From contig NZ_JAFBBU010000001.1 in assembly GCF_016907385.1 (NCBI RefSeq), forward strand, positions 1,240,001 to 1,304,000: a stretch of 64,000 nt of DNA, read 5' to 3'. The position numbers and the translations under genes were made by a program. The stretch is from Subtercola frigoramans. Its GTDB lineage: Bacteria; Actinomycetota; Actinomycetes; Actinomycetales; Microbacteriaceae. The notes below the pieces were generated by a model. It was given only the letters and a program-made list of their open reading frames with translations. It did no database searches and was not told where the DNA came from. Shown here piece by piece: positions 44,148-53,560 of the stretch. Every line of letters starts with the position of its first letter. Position 1 is the first letter of the stretch.

Positions 44148-45814
44148 GAAGGCAGCCAGTAGTGCAGTGTGAGCAGCCAGCCGGGAATCGGCTGCGCCGT
44201 CCACACCGGGTAGAAGAACACCGTCACCAGTGAGGCGAGTATCAGATAGGCCGCGACCACAATCAAGGCGGCCGTGCGTTTTCGCCGCGGGTCGTCACGG
44301 GAACCGAGTGCGAGCCCGATCACGAAGGTGAGCCCGAGGATCATGTACGGCTCGAACGCGATCGTGTAGAACTGGAAGATCGTGCGGTTGATGTACATCA
44401 GCCAAGGCAGGTACCCGACGACCATGCCCATCAGGATGAGCCCCACCTGCCACTCGCGCTTGCGGATCAGCCGGTAGACGAGGTAGAACATCGCCGCGGT
44501 CGCGGCCCACCAGATCGCCGCATTGCCGACCGAGGTGATGTTCGCGTAACAGGTGTCTTCGCCGCAGCCGCCGGTGCCGCCCGTGGTGGTGTTCACGTAC
44601 ATCTGCGTCGGCCGGATCATGAACAGCCACGTGAGTGGGTTCGACGCGTAGGGGTGCGGGTCGTGCTCGTTCACGTTGAAGTTGTAGACCGAGACTTCGA
44701 AGTGCCAGAAGTTCTGGATGACCAGCGGCACCCAGCTGAGTGTCCCCGTCCACGGCTGACCGTCGGTCTGCGCCCAGTTGCGGTAGTACCCGCCCGCCGT
44801 TGTGAACCATCCGATCCAGGTGACGAGGTAGCTCGCCAGATAGAGCGGAACCATCAGCACGACGTTGGCGACGCCCTGTTTCAGGATGGCCGCGCTGATC
44901 CAGAACGGCAGGCCCACCCGGCGGCGGGCCAGTGCATCGACCAGCACCGAGTAGAGCCCGAAGCCGATGAGGAAGAACAGGCCGGACCACTTGACAGCGC
45001 TGGCAAGCCCGAAGGCAACCGCGGCCGCCATGAGCCAGGGTCGCCACCAGAGCGTCGGGCCCCAGGTCGGTTCCCGGCCTTCGGCTTCGCGTGCGACCAT
45101 CCACTCGGTCAGCCGTCGCAGGTGCCACTCGCGGTCGAGGAGAATGGCCCCGAACCCGAGCAGGAGGAAGAGCATCAGGATGCCGTCGAGCAGCCCCACC
45201 CGGCTCATCACGATGGCATGCCCGTCGATCGCGAACAGGAACCCGGCGATGGTACCGAGGAGCGTCGACTTGAAGAGTTTCGTGCCGATCATTGCGATGA
45301 GCAGAACCGCGAGAATTCCGCACACGGCGACCGAGATGCGCCAGCCGAAGCTGTTCTCGGCGCCGAAGACCGCCATGCCGAGCGCGATGATCCACTTGCC
45401 GAGCGGCGGGTGCACCACATACGAGCCGGTGTTGGTGTACGTGTTCACGTCGCCGGCATTGAACGAGGTGTCGGCACCCGACGGCCAAGCGCCCTCGAAA
45501 CCGAGGTGCAGCAGCGACCAGGCGTCTTTCACATAGAAGGTCTCGTCGAAGACGAGGCTGTGCGGGTCGGCCAGGTTCCAGAGCCGCAGGATCGCGCCCA
45601 GCAGGGTCACGGCGAGCGGTCCACCCCAGCGCCACGCTCGTTGTCTGCCCGGCGTGCTGAGTAGGCGACCCCACCAGGCGTCGAGCCTGCTGCCGCGGGG
45701 TTCGGCAGCGTGGTGTCCGGCAGAGTGGGCTTCGGCGTGCGCTGGCGCGTCGATGCCGGCCGGCGCGGGCGGTTCTGAGTCGGTCGCAAGGCTCACCCGC
45801 CCCATGCTACCCAC
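44138..45814 (-). CDS. Protein O-mannosyltransferase (dolichyl/polyprenyl-phosphate-mannose dependent)
   Basis: 558 residues. A GT39 PMT with about 11 helices; the catalytic acidic pair is in VFDETFYVKD of the first loop, and HPPLGKW follows. It attaches mannose to Ser/Thr of exported proteins, a route shared with the mycobacterial Pmt enzyme. The Thr/Ser-rich tails of the LCP and GH3 proteins here are plausible targets (inference). GTG at 45814 or ATG at 45805 could start it. Downstream it overlaps the YeiH-type gene. Confidence 0.94.
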   Translation of the reverse strand: MGSMGRVSLATDSEPPAPAGIDAPAHAEAHSAGHHAAEPRGSRLDAWWGRLLSTPGRQRAWRWGGPLAVTLLGAILRLWNLADPHSLVFDETFYVKDAWSLLHLGFEGAWPSGADTSFNAGDVNTYTNTGSYVVHPPLGKWIIALGMAVFGAENSFGWRISVAVCGILAVLLIAMIGTKLFKSTLLGTIAGFLFAIDGHAIVMSRVGLLDGILMLFLLLGFGAILLDREWHLRRLTEWMVAREAEGREPTWGPTLWWRPWLMAAAVAFGLASAVKWSGLFFLIGFGLYSVLVDALARRRVGLPFWISAAILKQGVANVVLMVPLYLASYLVTWIGWFTTAGGYYRNWAQTDGQPWTGTLSWVPLVIQNFWHFEVSVYNFNVNEHDPHPYASNPLTWLFMIRPTQMYVNTTTGGTGGCGEDTCYANITSVGNAAIWWAATAAMFYLVYRLIRKREWQVGLILMGMVVGYLPWLMYINRTIFQFYTIAFEPYMILGLTFVIGLALGSRDDPRRKRTAALIVVAAYLILASLVTVFFYPVWTAQPIPGWLLTLHYWLPSWR

Positions 45815-45887
45815 CGCGAGCCGCGAGCCTGTTCAGCCCACGGGCATCCTGTGCCTGCGGAGAGAGGCCCGCGTGCCCGAACCGCCG

Positions 45888-45956
45888 CCACGGAACAGTC
45901 CACACGGGTCGTGGCGTGCACACTGCACGTGCCCCCCCGCGTGGACTGTTCTGTGG
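45888..45956. repeat. Intergenic palindrome 1 between the O-mannosyltransferase gene and rsmI
   Basis: Arms 45888-45908 and 45936-45956 match as inverted repeats in 19 of 21 bases (ccacggaacagtccacacgg type), with a smaller gtgca-cac-tgcac stem in the loop. It lies in the 260-base divergent gap; no gene is seen there. Confidence 0.75.
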
Positions 45957-45976
45957 AGTTGCTGTTGTCGACTCCG

Positions 45977-46032
45977 CGCCCGACACCGATGTCTCTGGCA
46001 GCCGGTGTCTCTGGCAGGCGGGGTGTCGGGCG
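45977..46032. repeat. Intergenic palindrome 2 between the O-mannosyltransferase gene and rsmI
   Basis: cgcccgacacc (45977-45987) and ggtgtcgggcg (46022-46032) form a perfect 11-bp inverted repeat; its loop contains a doubled tgtctctggcag. It ends 31 bases before the rsmI -10. Confidence 0.7.
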
Positions 46033-46062
46033 ACCGAAGTGCCGGGGAGGGGGTGTGTCGGG

Positions 46063-46068
46063 CAGACT
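46063..46068 (+). promoter_or_regulatory. -10 hexamer CAGACT of rsmI
   Basis: CAGACT ends six bases before the rsmI ATG at 46075. The first base is off consensus, but the spacing equals that of the other leaderless candidates. Confidence 0.4.
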
Positions 46069-46074
46069 GGGTAG

Positions 46075-46893
46075 ATGATCATCCTCGCGGCGACGCCCAT
46101 CGGCAACCTGAAGGATGCGTCGGCGCGCCTCATCGAGACGCTGGAGGCAGCGGAGACGGTCGCGTGCGAAGACACGCGAGTAACAGCGAAACTGCTGCGT
46201 GCCCTCGGAATCCAGAACCGGCCCCGGCTGCTGGCCCTGCACGACCACAACGAACGCGAGAAGGCGGCCGAGCTGGTTGAAGCGGCCCGTGAGGCCGACC
46301 TCGTCGTCATGAGCGATGCCGGAATGCCGACCGTCTCCGACCCCGGCTTCCACCTCGTGCAGGCCGCGGTTGCGGCGGGCGTCGGCGTGACGATCATCCC
46401 GGGCCCGTCAGCGGTTGTCTCGGCGCTCGCGATCTCCGGGCTACCGACCGACCGGTTCACCTTCGAGGGATTCCTGCCACGAAAGCAGGGTGATCGGCTC
46501 GGCGCGTTGGGCGACCTGGTACGCGAACACCGGACGATGGTCTTCTTCGAGTCGCCCAACAGACTGGCCGCATCACTGGTAGACATCGCCAGCGTTCTGG
46601 GAGACGAGCGACGGGTAGCTGTCTGCCGTGAGCTGACCAAACTCTATGAAGAGGTCAAGCGCGGGGGAGCGGCCTCGCTGGTGCCGTGGGCGGAGGCCGG
46701 TGTGAAAGGCGAGATCGTGCTCGTCGTCGCCGGAGCTGAGCCGCTCGAGGTCAACCTGGCGACCGGTGTCGCGCAGGTGCTCGAATTGGTGGCCGACGGG
46801 ACCCGGCTCAAGGATGCTGCGGCCGCCATTGCCGAGGCGACCGGGCTCAGCAAGCGCGACCTCTACGAAGCGGCGTTGCAGTCCCGGCGCTGA
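46075..46893 (+). CDS. rsmI: 16S rRNA (cytidine1402-2'-O)-methyltransferase
   Basis: 272 residues. A tetrapyrrole-methylase-fold SAM enzyme that 2'-O-methylates C1402 in the ribosome P site. Signatures are ATPIGNLKDASARLIE, VACEDTR, LVVMSDAGMPTVSDPG and TIIPGPSAV. Family length fits. No ribosome site precedes the ATG; a -10 at leaderless spacing does. It lies directly before metG, as is common in actinobacteria. Confidence 0.96.
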   Translation: MIILAATPIGNLKDASARLIETLEAAETVACEDTRVTAKLLRALGIQNRPRLLALHDHNEREKAAELVEAAREADLVVMSDAGMPTVSDPGFHLVQAAVAAGVGVTIIPGPSAVVSALAISGLPTDRFTFEGFLPRKQGDRLGALGDLVREHRTMVFFESPNRLAASLVDIASVLGDERRVAVCRELTKLYEEVKRGGAASLVPWAEAGVKGEIVLVVAGAEPLEVNLATGVAQVLELVADGTRLKDAAAAIAEATGLSKRDLYEAALQSRR

Positions 46894-47009
46894 GATGCAT
46901 ATGCAGTTCACCCGGTGGTGGCCGCGCGCAAGCTCATCGTGCACAGGACGAGTCGATTGGTCCCTGCCCACAGTTCGGTAACACGGCGGCGGCCCGTGGC
47001 TCGACCGCT

Positions 47010-47015
47010 TAAGAT
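47010..47015 (+). promoter_or_regulatory. -10 hexamer TAAGAT of metG
   Basis: TAAGAT ends seven bases before the ATG at 47023, which decides that start over an ATG three codons upstream at 47014. Confidence 0.5.
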
Positions 47016-47022
47016 GAACCTT

Positions 47023-48699
47023 ATGTCTGACGGCTCCTCGTTCTATATCACTACGCCCATCTTCTATGTCAATGACGTGCCCCATATCGGTCACGCGTAC
47101 ACCGAGGTGGCGTCTGATGTGCTCGCGCGCTGGCACCGGCAGGCCGGCGACCCGACGTGGTTCCTGACCGGCACCGACGAGCACGGCCAGAAGATCCTGC
47201 GCACGGCGACGGCGAACGGCGTCTCGCCCAAGGAGTGGGCCGACCGCCTGGTCGAAACAGCGTGGCAGCCCCTGCTCAAGACGATCGACATCTCGAACGA
47301 CGACTTCATCAGAACGACGGATGCCCGGCACGAGGTCAACGTGCAGCTCTTCCTGCAGCGGCTCTTCGACGCCGGTTACATCTACACGGGCGACTACGAG
47401 GGTGCCTACTGTGTGGGCTGCGAGGAGTACAAGCAGCCCGGCGACCTGCTCGACGGCACCGGCCCCTACGAGGGCCAGCAGGTCTGTGCCATCCACTCGA
47501 TCCCGGTCGAACTGCTGCAGGAGCGCAACTACTTCTTTCGCATGAGCGACTTCACCCAGCCGCTGCTCGATCTCTACGAGTCGAATCCCGACTTCATCCA
47601 GCCCGAGAGCGTGCGCAACGAGATCGTGGCGTTTGTGAAGCGCGGGCTGACCGACCTCTCGATCAGCCGTCAGACGTTCGACTGGGGCGTGAAGGTACCG
47701 TGGGACGACAGCCACGTCGTCTACGTCTGGTTCGACGCGCTGCTGAACTACATCACGGCCGCGGGTTACGGCTCCGACGAGGAGAAGTTCGCTTCGCTCT
47801 GGCCGGCGACCCACATCGTCGGTAAAGACATCGCCCGGTTCCACGCCGTCATCTGGCCCGCCATGCTGCTCGCGGCGGGGCTCGCCGTTCCCAAGCAGGT
47901 CTTCGGCCACGGCTGGCTGCTGGTGGGGGGCGAGAAGATGTCGAAGTCGAAGCTGACCGGAATCGCTCCGAACCAGATCACCGACACCTTCGGCTCCGAC
48001 GCGTTCCGCTACTACTTCATGAGCGCCATCAACTTCGGCCAGGACGGCTCGTTCAGTTGGGAAGACCTCTCTGCCCGGTACCAGGCCGAGCTGGCCAACG
48101 GCTTCGGCAACCTCGCATCGAGGGTGATCGCCATGGTCACGAGGTACTTCGACGGCGACATCCCGAATCCCGGAATCTCCGAGGGCGCTGACGAGCGCGT
48201 GCGCACCGTCGAGCGACGCGTGGTCGATGAGGCCGACGCAGCCATTGAACGCCTGGCCATCCACGAGGCCCTCTCGGCGATCTGGGAGCTCGTCGACGAG
48301 CTCAACGGATACATCACCAGCCAGGAGCCGTGGGCGCTGGCCAAGAAGCCCGAACTGGCCGACCGGTTGCAGACGGTGCTGTTCACGGCCGTGCGCGGGC
48401 TCGGCACACTGGCGGTGCTGCTCTCCCCGGTCATTCCCGAAGCGACGGCAAAGCTCTGGCAGTCGCTCGGCGGCGTCGGCGAGATCACAGCGGTACCCAT
48501 CCGCACGGCCTACCACTGGGAGACCGACGGCAAGGTTTGGCCGCTGGAGCCGCTCTTCCCCCGGATCGAGAACATCGAAGGCGCAGACGGCCCTGCCACT
48601 GCGCCAGCCGGTGCCAGTGTTGCTGCAACTCCTGTTGCTGTAACTCCTGTTGCTGCAACTCCTGCTGCTGCAAAGCCTGCCCCTGCCACCGCGCCATGA
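47023..48699 (+). CDS. metG: Methionyl-tRNA synthetase
   Basis: 558 residues. HIGH-type motif PHIGHAYTE and KMSKS in GEKMSKSKLTG; the zinc knuckle CVGCEEYKQPGDL and a second Cys/His pair mark the single-knuckle form. The anticodon-binding helices follow. After the normal end (about residue 525) comes a Val/Ala/Thr/Pro tail, VAATP-type pentapeptides from a 15-bp array, absent from related enzymes. The start at 47023 is set by TAAGAT seven bases before it. The stop overlaps the tatD start. Confidence 0.97.
   Translation: MSDGSSFYITTPIFYVNDVPHIGHAYTEVASDVLARWHRQAGDPTWFLTGTDEHGQKILRTATANGVSPKEWADRLVETAWQPLLKTIDISNDDFIRTTDARHEVNVQLFLQRLFDAGYIYTGDYEGAYCVGCEEYKQPGDLLDGTGPYEGQQVCAIHSIPVELLQERNYFFRMSDFTQPLLDLYESNPDFIQPESVRNEIVAFVKRGLTDLSISRQTFDWGVKVPWDDSHVVYVWFDALLNYITAAGYGSDEEKFASLWPATHIVGKDIARFHAVIWPAMLLAAGLAVPKQVFGHGWLLVGGEKMSKSKLTGIAPNQITDTFGSDAFRYYFMSAINFGQDGSFSWEDLSARYQAELANGFGNLASRVIAMVTRYFDGDIPNPGISEGADERVRTVERRVVDEADAAIERLAIHEALSAIWELVDELNGYITSQEPWALAKKPELADRLQTVLFTAVRGLGTLAVLLSPVIPEATAKLWQSLGGVGEITAVPIRTAYHWETDGKVWPLEPLFPRIENIEGADGPATAPAGASVAATPVAVTPVAATPAAAKPAPATAP
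48619..48678 (+). repeat. 15-bp tandem array at the 3' end of metG (4 units)
   Basis: gttgctgcaactcct, gttgctgtaactcct, gttgctgcaactcct and gctgctgcaaagcct at 48619, 48634, 48649 and 48664; units 1 and 3 are identical. In frame, 18 bases before the overlapping tatD start. Confidence 0.9.
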
Positions 48700-49673
48700 C
48701 CGGCGACTCCCCGTACATCCGCCAGCGCGACGCGTCACCCGGCCGCGACCTGACGTACCCACCGCTGCCGCAGGCCCTCACCGTTCCGGTCTACGACAAC
48801 CACACGCACCTCGAGATCAGTGTCCCCACTCGCTCGGCCGCCACGCCGGTCCCCGGCGCGTCGGAACCGGCGAGCGTGGGCCCAGGCGACCATCCGCTCT
48901 CGTATCGCGAACACCTCGACCGGGCATCCAGTGTCGGCGTGCGAGGCGTCGTGCAGGTGGGCGGCGACGTCGAGACCTCTCGGTGGTCGGCCGAACAAGC
49001 GCTCAGGGAGCCACGGATGCTCGCGGCCGTCGCCCTGCACCCGAACGAGGCTCCCGTGTACGACCTCGCTGGCGGCCTCGACGACGCACTGGCGGTCATC
49101 GCCGAACTCGCCACGCGGCCCAGGGTGGCCGCGATCGGTGAGACCGGGCTCGACTTCTTCCGAACATCTGGTGACACGGCCATCGCTGCGCAGTATCGTT
49201 CGTTCGAAGCCCACATCGAAATCGCCAAAGAGAACAACCTCGCGATGCAGATCCACGACCGGGATGCCCACAGCGAGGTCATCGCGACGCTGAAGCGCGT
49301 GGGCGCACCGGAGCGCACGGTCTTCCACTGCTTCTCGGGTGACGCCGAGCTGGCCCGCATCTGCGCCGAGAACGGCTGGTACATGTCGTTCGCCGGCACC
49401 GTGACGTTCAAGAACGCCGCCAACCTGCGCGAAGCCCTCGAAGTCTGCCCGCGGTCGCTGTTGCTCGTCGAAACCGATGCGCCCTTCCTGACGCCGATGC
49501 CGAACCGGGGCCGGCCGAACGCGCCATACCTGCTTCCGTACACGCTCCGGGCGATGGCCGAGCACCTCGGTACCGATTCCTCGATGCTGGCAGCGCAGAT
49601 CTCCTCGAACACCGAACTCGTCTACGGCTCGTGGGACGCGGAGCCCGTCGTTCTCCCCGCTCTGGACGCGTGA
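48696..49673 (+). CDS. tatD: TatD-family metal-dependent DNase
   Basis: 325 residues. Metal site parts: DNHTHLE (HxH), ETGLDFF, IHDRDA, FHCFSG and ETDAPFLTP. The first 40 residues are longer than usual and contain a Pro/Ala/Ser-rich stretch. A 3'-5' exonuclease or deoxyribonuclease in repair and RNA quality control. ATG overlaps the metG stop (ATGA), and its stop overlaps the rsmA start (TGATG); metG-tatD-rsmA are one operon. Confidence 0.95.
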   Translation: MTGDSPYIRQRDASPGRDLTYPPLPQALTVPVYDNHTHLEISVPTRSAATPVPGASEPASVGPGDHPLSYREHLDRASSVGVRGVVQVGGDVETSRWSAEQALREPRMLAAVALHPNEAPVYDLAGGLDDALAVIAELATRPRVAAIGETGLDFFRTSGDTAIAAQYRSFEAHIEIAKENNLAMQIHDRDAHSEVIATLKRVGAPERTVFHCFSGDAELARICAENGWYMSFAGTVTFKNAANLREALEVCPRSLLLVETDAPFLTPMPNRGRPNAPYLLPYTLRAMAEHLGTDSSMLAAQISSNTELVYGSWDAEPVVLPALDA

Positions 49674-50530
49674 TGGCCGATGAGAAGGCGGCGCTGCTGG
49701 GCCCCGCCGAGATCCGCGACCTTGCCGGGTTGCTGAACCTGACACCGACCAAGAAGCTCGGCCAGAACTTCGTCATCGACGGCAACACCGTGCGCCGCAT
49801 CGTCCGCATCGCTGGGGTGCAACCGGGCGAGACGGTGGTGGAGGTCGGGCCCGGTCTCGGCTCCCTCACGCTCGGAATCCTCGAGATGGGCGCGGAGGTG
49901 ATCGCGGTCGAAATCGACAAGCGGCTCGCCGAACAGCTGCCTCTGACCGTCAGCCTGCTGCAGCCCGATGCGAAGCTCACCGTCATCCGTGATGATGCCC
50001 TGCGCATCCAGAGCCTGCCCGGCGCCCCGACACGGCTCGTCGCCAACCTGCCGTACAACGTCTCCGTGCCTGTGCTGCTGCACTTTCTCGAGCACTTCTG
50101 GAGCATTCTCTCCGGCGTCGTCATGGTGCAGGCCGAAGTAGGCCTTCGTATCGCCGCAGAACCCGGGTCGAAGATCTACGGTGGCCCGAGTGTCAAAGCC
50201 GCGTGGTATGGCACCTGGCGCACTGCGGGGCAGGTCAGTCGGCAGGTGTTCTGGCCGGTGCCCAACGTCGACTCGATCCTGGTCGCATTCGAGCGATCTC
50301 CCACCAGCCTTGCCAGTGAAGAGCTGCGTCTCTCGACATTCGAGATCGTGGATGCCGCGTTCCAGCAGCGCCGCAAGATGCTGCGCCAGGCGCTGTCCGG
50401 GTTGTTCGGCAGTGCGCAGTCGGCGTCGGAGATCATCACCGTCGCGGGCCTCGACCCGACAGCGCGCGGCGAACAGCTGACCGTGCGTGACTTTCTCGCC
50501 ATCGCCGAGACCCGCGCCGCGCTGGAGTGA
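49673..50530 (+). CDS. rsmA: 16S rRNA (adenine1518-N6/adenine1519-N6)-dimethyltransferase
   Basis: 285 residues. KKLGQNFVID, VVEVGPGLGSLTL (motif I) and ANLPYNVSVP (motif IV) identify KsgA/RsmA, which dimethylates two adjacent adenines near the 3' end of 16S rRNA during small-subunit maturation. The start ATG overlaps the tatD stop. An upstream in-frame start at 49631 exists but lies well inside tatD. Confidence 0.97.
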   Translation: MADEKAALLGPAEIRDLAGLLNLTPTKKLGQNFVIDGNTVRRIVRIAGVQPGETVVEVGPGLGSLTLGILEMGAEVIAVEIDKRLAEQLPLTVSLLQPDAKLTVIRDDALRIQSLPGAPTRLVANLPYNVSVPVLLHFLEHFWSILSGVVMVQAEVGLRIAAEPGSKIYGGPSVKAAWYGTWRTAGQVSRQVFWPVPNVDSILVAFERSPTSLASEELRLSTFEIVDAAFQQRRKMLRQALSGLFGSAQSASEIITVAGLDPTARGEQLTVRDFLAIAETRAALE

Positions 50531-50570
50531 GCGCAACCCGAGCGCTGCAGGCCCCGAGCAGCACCAGCAC

Positions 50571-50604
50571 GAGCACCTGACCGTGAGCGGAATGACACAC
50601 GCTG
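50571..50604. repeat. Dispersed intergenic repeat, copy B
   Basis: gagcacctgacc then gtgagcggaatgacacacgctg (50583-50604). It matches copy A at 39035-39056 in 20 of 22 bases. It ends nine bases before the ispE -10 and so covers the -35 region. Confidence 0.6.
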
Positions 50605-50613
50605 GCAGTGAGC

Positions 50614-50619
50614 TAGGTT
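50614..50619 (+). promoter_or_regulatory. -10 hexamer TAGGTT of ispE
   Basis: TAGGTT ends six bases before the ATG at 50626. ATGACA at 50592-50597 is a possible -35 at 16 bases. Confidence 0.5.
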
Positions 50620-50625
50620 AAATCT

Positions 50626-51573
50626 ATGACGGCGAACGCGGGCTCCCAGGCGATCCATGTCAGGGCACCCGGCAAGATCAACGTCTTCCTCAAGGTGGGC
50701 GCTGTCATGGAAGACGGCTATCACGATGTCGCCACGGCCTACCAGGCGGTGTCGCTATACGAAGACGTGCGCGCCTATCCCGCTGACGACTTCTCGGTGT
50801 CGTTCACCGGCAGCATCGACACCTCCACGCTCACCACCGACGGATCGAACCTCGCCATCCGGGCCGCCAGAATGCTGGCGCACAAGGCGGGATTCCGGGG
50901 CGGCGTGCGCCTCGAGATCGCCAAGAACGTTCCCATCGCCGGCGGAATGGGCGGTGGGTCGGCGGATGCTGCTGCCACCCTCCTCGCCTGCGACACCCTC
51001 TGGGGCACAGAGCTGGGTCGCGAAGAGCTCGTCACCCTCGCTGCCCGGCTCGGCGCCGACGTGCCCTTTGCCTTCACCGGCGGTACGGCTATCGGCACCG
51101 GCCGCGGCGACCAGCTGAGCCCTGCGCTGGCGAAGGGCCAGTTCCAGTGGGTTCTCGCCCTGGCAGAATTCGGTTCGAGCACGCCCGACGTGTACCGCGA
51201 ACTCGACCGGCACCGCGACCGTCACGCACAAGACATCTTTCCGGCCCAGACCCAGCCCTCCGTCGACGCCGACGTGCTTCAGGCCCTGCGCGCCGGCGAC
51301 CCACACATGCTCGCCGAATCGATGCACAACGACCTGCAGGCGCCAGCGCTTCACCTGGCGCCCCAACTGGCCGCTGTGCTGGAACTCGGTGAAGCCAGTG
51401 GCGCCCTCGCGGGAATCGTCTCGGGTTCTGGCCCGACCGTCGCCTTCCTCGCTGCGGATTCCGACAGTGCTCTCGACCTGCAGTATGCCCTCAGCTCGGC
51501 CCGTCACAAGGTCGTGCGAGCGACCGGCCCCGTGCACGGAGCCCGGGTCGTCAACGGCGCCGAGGCAGGCTGA
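50626..51573 (+). CDS. ispE: 4-diphosphocytidyl-2-C-methyl-D-erythritol kinase
   Basis: 315 residues, a GHMP kinase of the MEP isoprenoid route. [12 protein letters not shown], the ATP loop [15 protein letters not shown] and [12 protein letters not shown] near the end are the three GHMP motifs. It supplies precursors of polyprenyl carriers used for the wall glycans. Leaderless promoter predicted, separate from the operon upstream. A 167-base gap to the ABC-F gene follows; I see no gene or structure in it. Confidence 0.97.
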   Translation: MTANAGSQAIHVRAPGKINVFLKVGAVMEDGYHDVATAYQAVSLYEDVRAYPADDFSVSFTGSIDTSTLTTDGSNLAIRAARMLAHKAGFRGGVRLEIAKNVPIAGGMGGGSADAAATLLACDTLWGTELGREELVTLAARLGADVPFAFTGGTAIGTGRGDQLSPALAKGQFQWVLALAEFGSSTPDVYRELDRHRDRHAQDIFPAQTQPSVDADVLQALRAGDPHMLAESMHNDLQAPALHLAPQLAAVLELGEASGALAGIVSGSGPTVAFLAADSDSALDLQYALSSARHKVVRATGPVHGARVVNGAEAG

Positions 51574-51740
51574 ACCACACGGCCTCGGCCACGCACCCTC
51601 TGTGCGCACCCTGGCTGCTCCTCACTGTCCGCTCGCTGCTCGATCACTGCCCCGCTCTCTGCGCACTCTTTCGGGCCTGACGGGGCCCCTTGCACCGGCC
51701 TCCGGTGAACGTCCAGCCGAACCTGTGGTCAACTTGAGTA

Positions 51741-53558
51741 ATGGCACATCTACTGGGGGCCGAGTCCCTCCACCTCGAATTTCCGACCCGCGTGATCTTC
51801 GACGACGTGACACTGGGCATCAACGAAGGCGACCGCGTCGGTATCGTCGGGCGCAACGGCGACGGCAAGTCGACCCTCCTGCAGCTCCTGGCCGGCACGC
51901 TCGAGCCAGATTCAGGGCGTGTCACTCGTCGTAACGGCGTCACCCTCGCCATGCTCGACCAGTCAGACACCCTCGACGACTCCCTGAGCGTGGGCCGGTC
52001 GATCGTCGGTGACATCGACGAGCACGTCTGGGCGGGTGACCCCATCGTTCGCGGCGTCATCGCAGGCCTCGTCAGCGACATCCCGTGGGAATCCAGCGTG
52101 GCCGACCTCTCCGGCGGGCAGCGTCGCCGGGTGGCGCTCGCGGCCCTGCTCATCGGCGACCACGACATCATCTTCCTCGACGAACCGACGAACCACCTCG
52201 ACGTCGAGGGCATTGCGTGGCTCGCCGGTCACCTCAACCGACGCTGGTCGGCGAACTCCGGTGGGCTCGTGGTCGTGACGCACGACCGGTGGTTCCTCGA
52301 CGAGATCTGCACGGCGACCTGGGAGGTGCACGATCGCTTAGTCGAGCCGTTCGAGGGCGGCTACGCCGCGTACATCCTGCAGCGCGTCGAACGCGACACG
52401 ATGGCCGCAACGATGGAGGGCAAGCGCCAGAACCTCATGAAGAAGGAGCTGGCCTGGCTTCGCCGCGGAGCCCCCGCCCGTACGGCGAAGCCGAAGTTCC
52501 GCATCGAGGCGGCCAACGCGCTGATCGAGAACGAACCCCCGGCACGCAACTCGATCTCGCTCGCCTCGATGGCCATGCAGCGCCTCGGCAAAGACGTCGT
52601 CGACCTCGAGAACATCTCTGTCGTCTACAACGGCAACGCGGGCGAGAAACGGGTGCTGCACGATGTGACCTGGCGGATCGCGCCGGGCGAGCGCACGGGC
52701 ATCCTGGGCGTGAACGGAGTGGGCAAGAGCACCCTGCTGAGCCTCGTCTCCGGCACTCTGCAACCCACGACGGGCCGGGTGAAGCGGGGCAAGACCATCA
52801 AGGTCGCCACTCTCACCCAGCAACTCTTCGAGCTCGACGAGATTCTGAACGACCGGGTGAGCGAGGTCATCGGTCGGCAGCGCAGCACCTACGTCAGCGG
52901 TGGCAAGGAGATGACGCCCAGCCAGATGCTCGAGCGGGTCGGTTTCTCCAGCGCCCAGCTGTCGACTCCCGTGAAAGACCTCTCCGGCGGCCAGAAGCGC
53001 CGCCTGCAGTTGCTGCTCATTCTGCTGAGCGAGCCCAACGTGCTGATTCTGGATGAGCCCACCAACGATCTCGACACCGACATGCTTGCTGCGATCGAGG
53101 ATCTGCTCGACACGTTCCCCGGCACACTGCTCGTCGTCTCGCACGACCGGTACCTGCTGGAGCGCGTCACCGACAACCAGTACGCGGTGATCGAGGGCGG
53201 ACTCATCCATCTGCCTCGCGGCGTCGACCAGTACCTCGAGGTCCGTGCGCTGCAGCAGCGCAATACCTCGCGCGGGTCGAGCAGTGAGGCCCCGAAGACA
53301 GGCTCACCCGGCGCGGCGACCGCGAAGCCGGCCCTCGGTGGGGCCGAACTGCGCTCGGCACAGAAGGAACTCGCCTCGGTGAACCGTCGACTGGAGAAGT
53401 ACGGCACTCAGGTCGCCCAGATCCACGAGCGCATGGCCAGTCACGACCAGGGCGACTATCCGGGGCTCGCCGCTCTCTCTGCTGAGCTCGACGGGGTGCA
53501 GAACACGCTCAGCGACCTGGAGCTGCGCTGGCTCGAGTTGTCGGAACTGTTGGCTTAG
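51741..53558 (+). CDS. ABC-F family ATPase (ribosome-acting, two ABC domains)
   Basis: 605 residues without membrane helices. Two ABC domains: Walker A GRNGDGKST (about 37-45) and GVNGVGKST (about 330); signatures LSGGQRRRVAL and LSGGQKRRLQL; Walker B ends DEPTNHLD and DEPTNDLD. A linker with a basic segment follows domain 1, and a C-terminal coiled coil closes it. The family acts on ribosome-bound tRNA or translation stalls; which member this is cannot be said. Its 3' end abuts a 15-bp tandem array. Confidence 0.94.
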   Translation: MAHLLGAESLHLEFPTRVIFDDVTLGINEGDRVGIVGRNGDGKSTLLQLLAGTLEPDSGRVTRRNGVTLAMLDQSDTLDDSLSVGRSIVGDIDEHVWAGDPIVRGVIAGLVSDIPWESSVADLSGGQRRRVALAALLIGDHDIIFLDEPTNHLDVEGIAWLAGHLNRRWSANSGGLVVVTHDRWFLDEICTATWEVHDRLVEPFEGGYAAYILQRVERDTMAATMEGKRQNLMKKELAWLRRGAPARTAKPKFRIEAANALIENEPPARNSISLASMAMQRLGKDVVDLENISVVYNGNAGEKRVLHDVTWRIAPGERTGILGVNGVGKSTLLSLVSGTLQPTTGRVKRGKTIKVATLTQQLFELDEILNDRVSEVIGRQRSTYVSGGKEMTPSQMLERVGFSSAQLSTPVKDLSGGQKRRLQLLLILLSEPNVLILDEPTNDLDTDMLAAIEDLLDTFPGTLLVVSHDRYLLERVTDNQYAVIEGGLIHLPRGVDQYLEVRALQQRNTSRGSSSEAPKTGSPGAATAKPALGGAELRSAQKELASVNRRLEKYGTQVAQIHERMASHDQGDYPGLAALSAELDGVQNTLSDLELRWLELSELLA

Positions 53559-53560
53559 AG

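Noticed and set aside
46573-48762. 729-codon minus-strand open frame opposite rsmI and metG
   Set aside because: Antisense of conserved housekeeping genes, with no motif or ribosome site.
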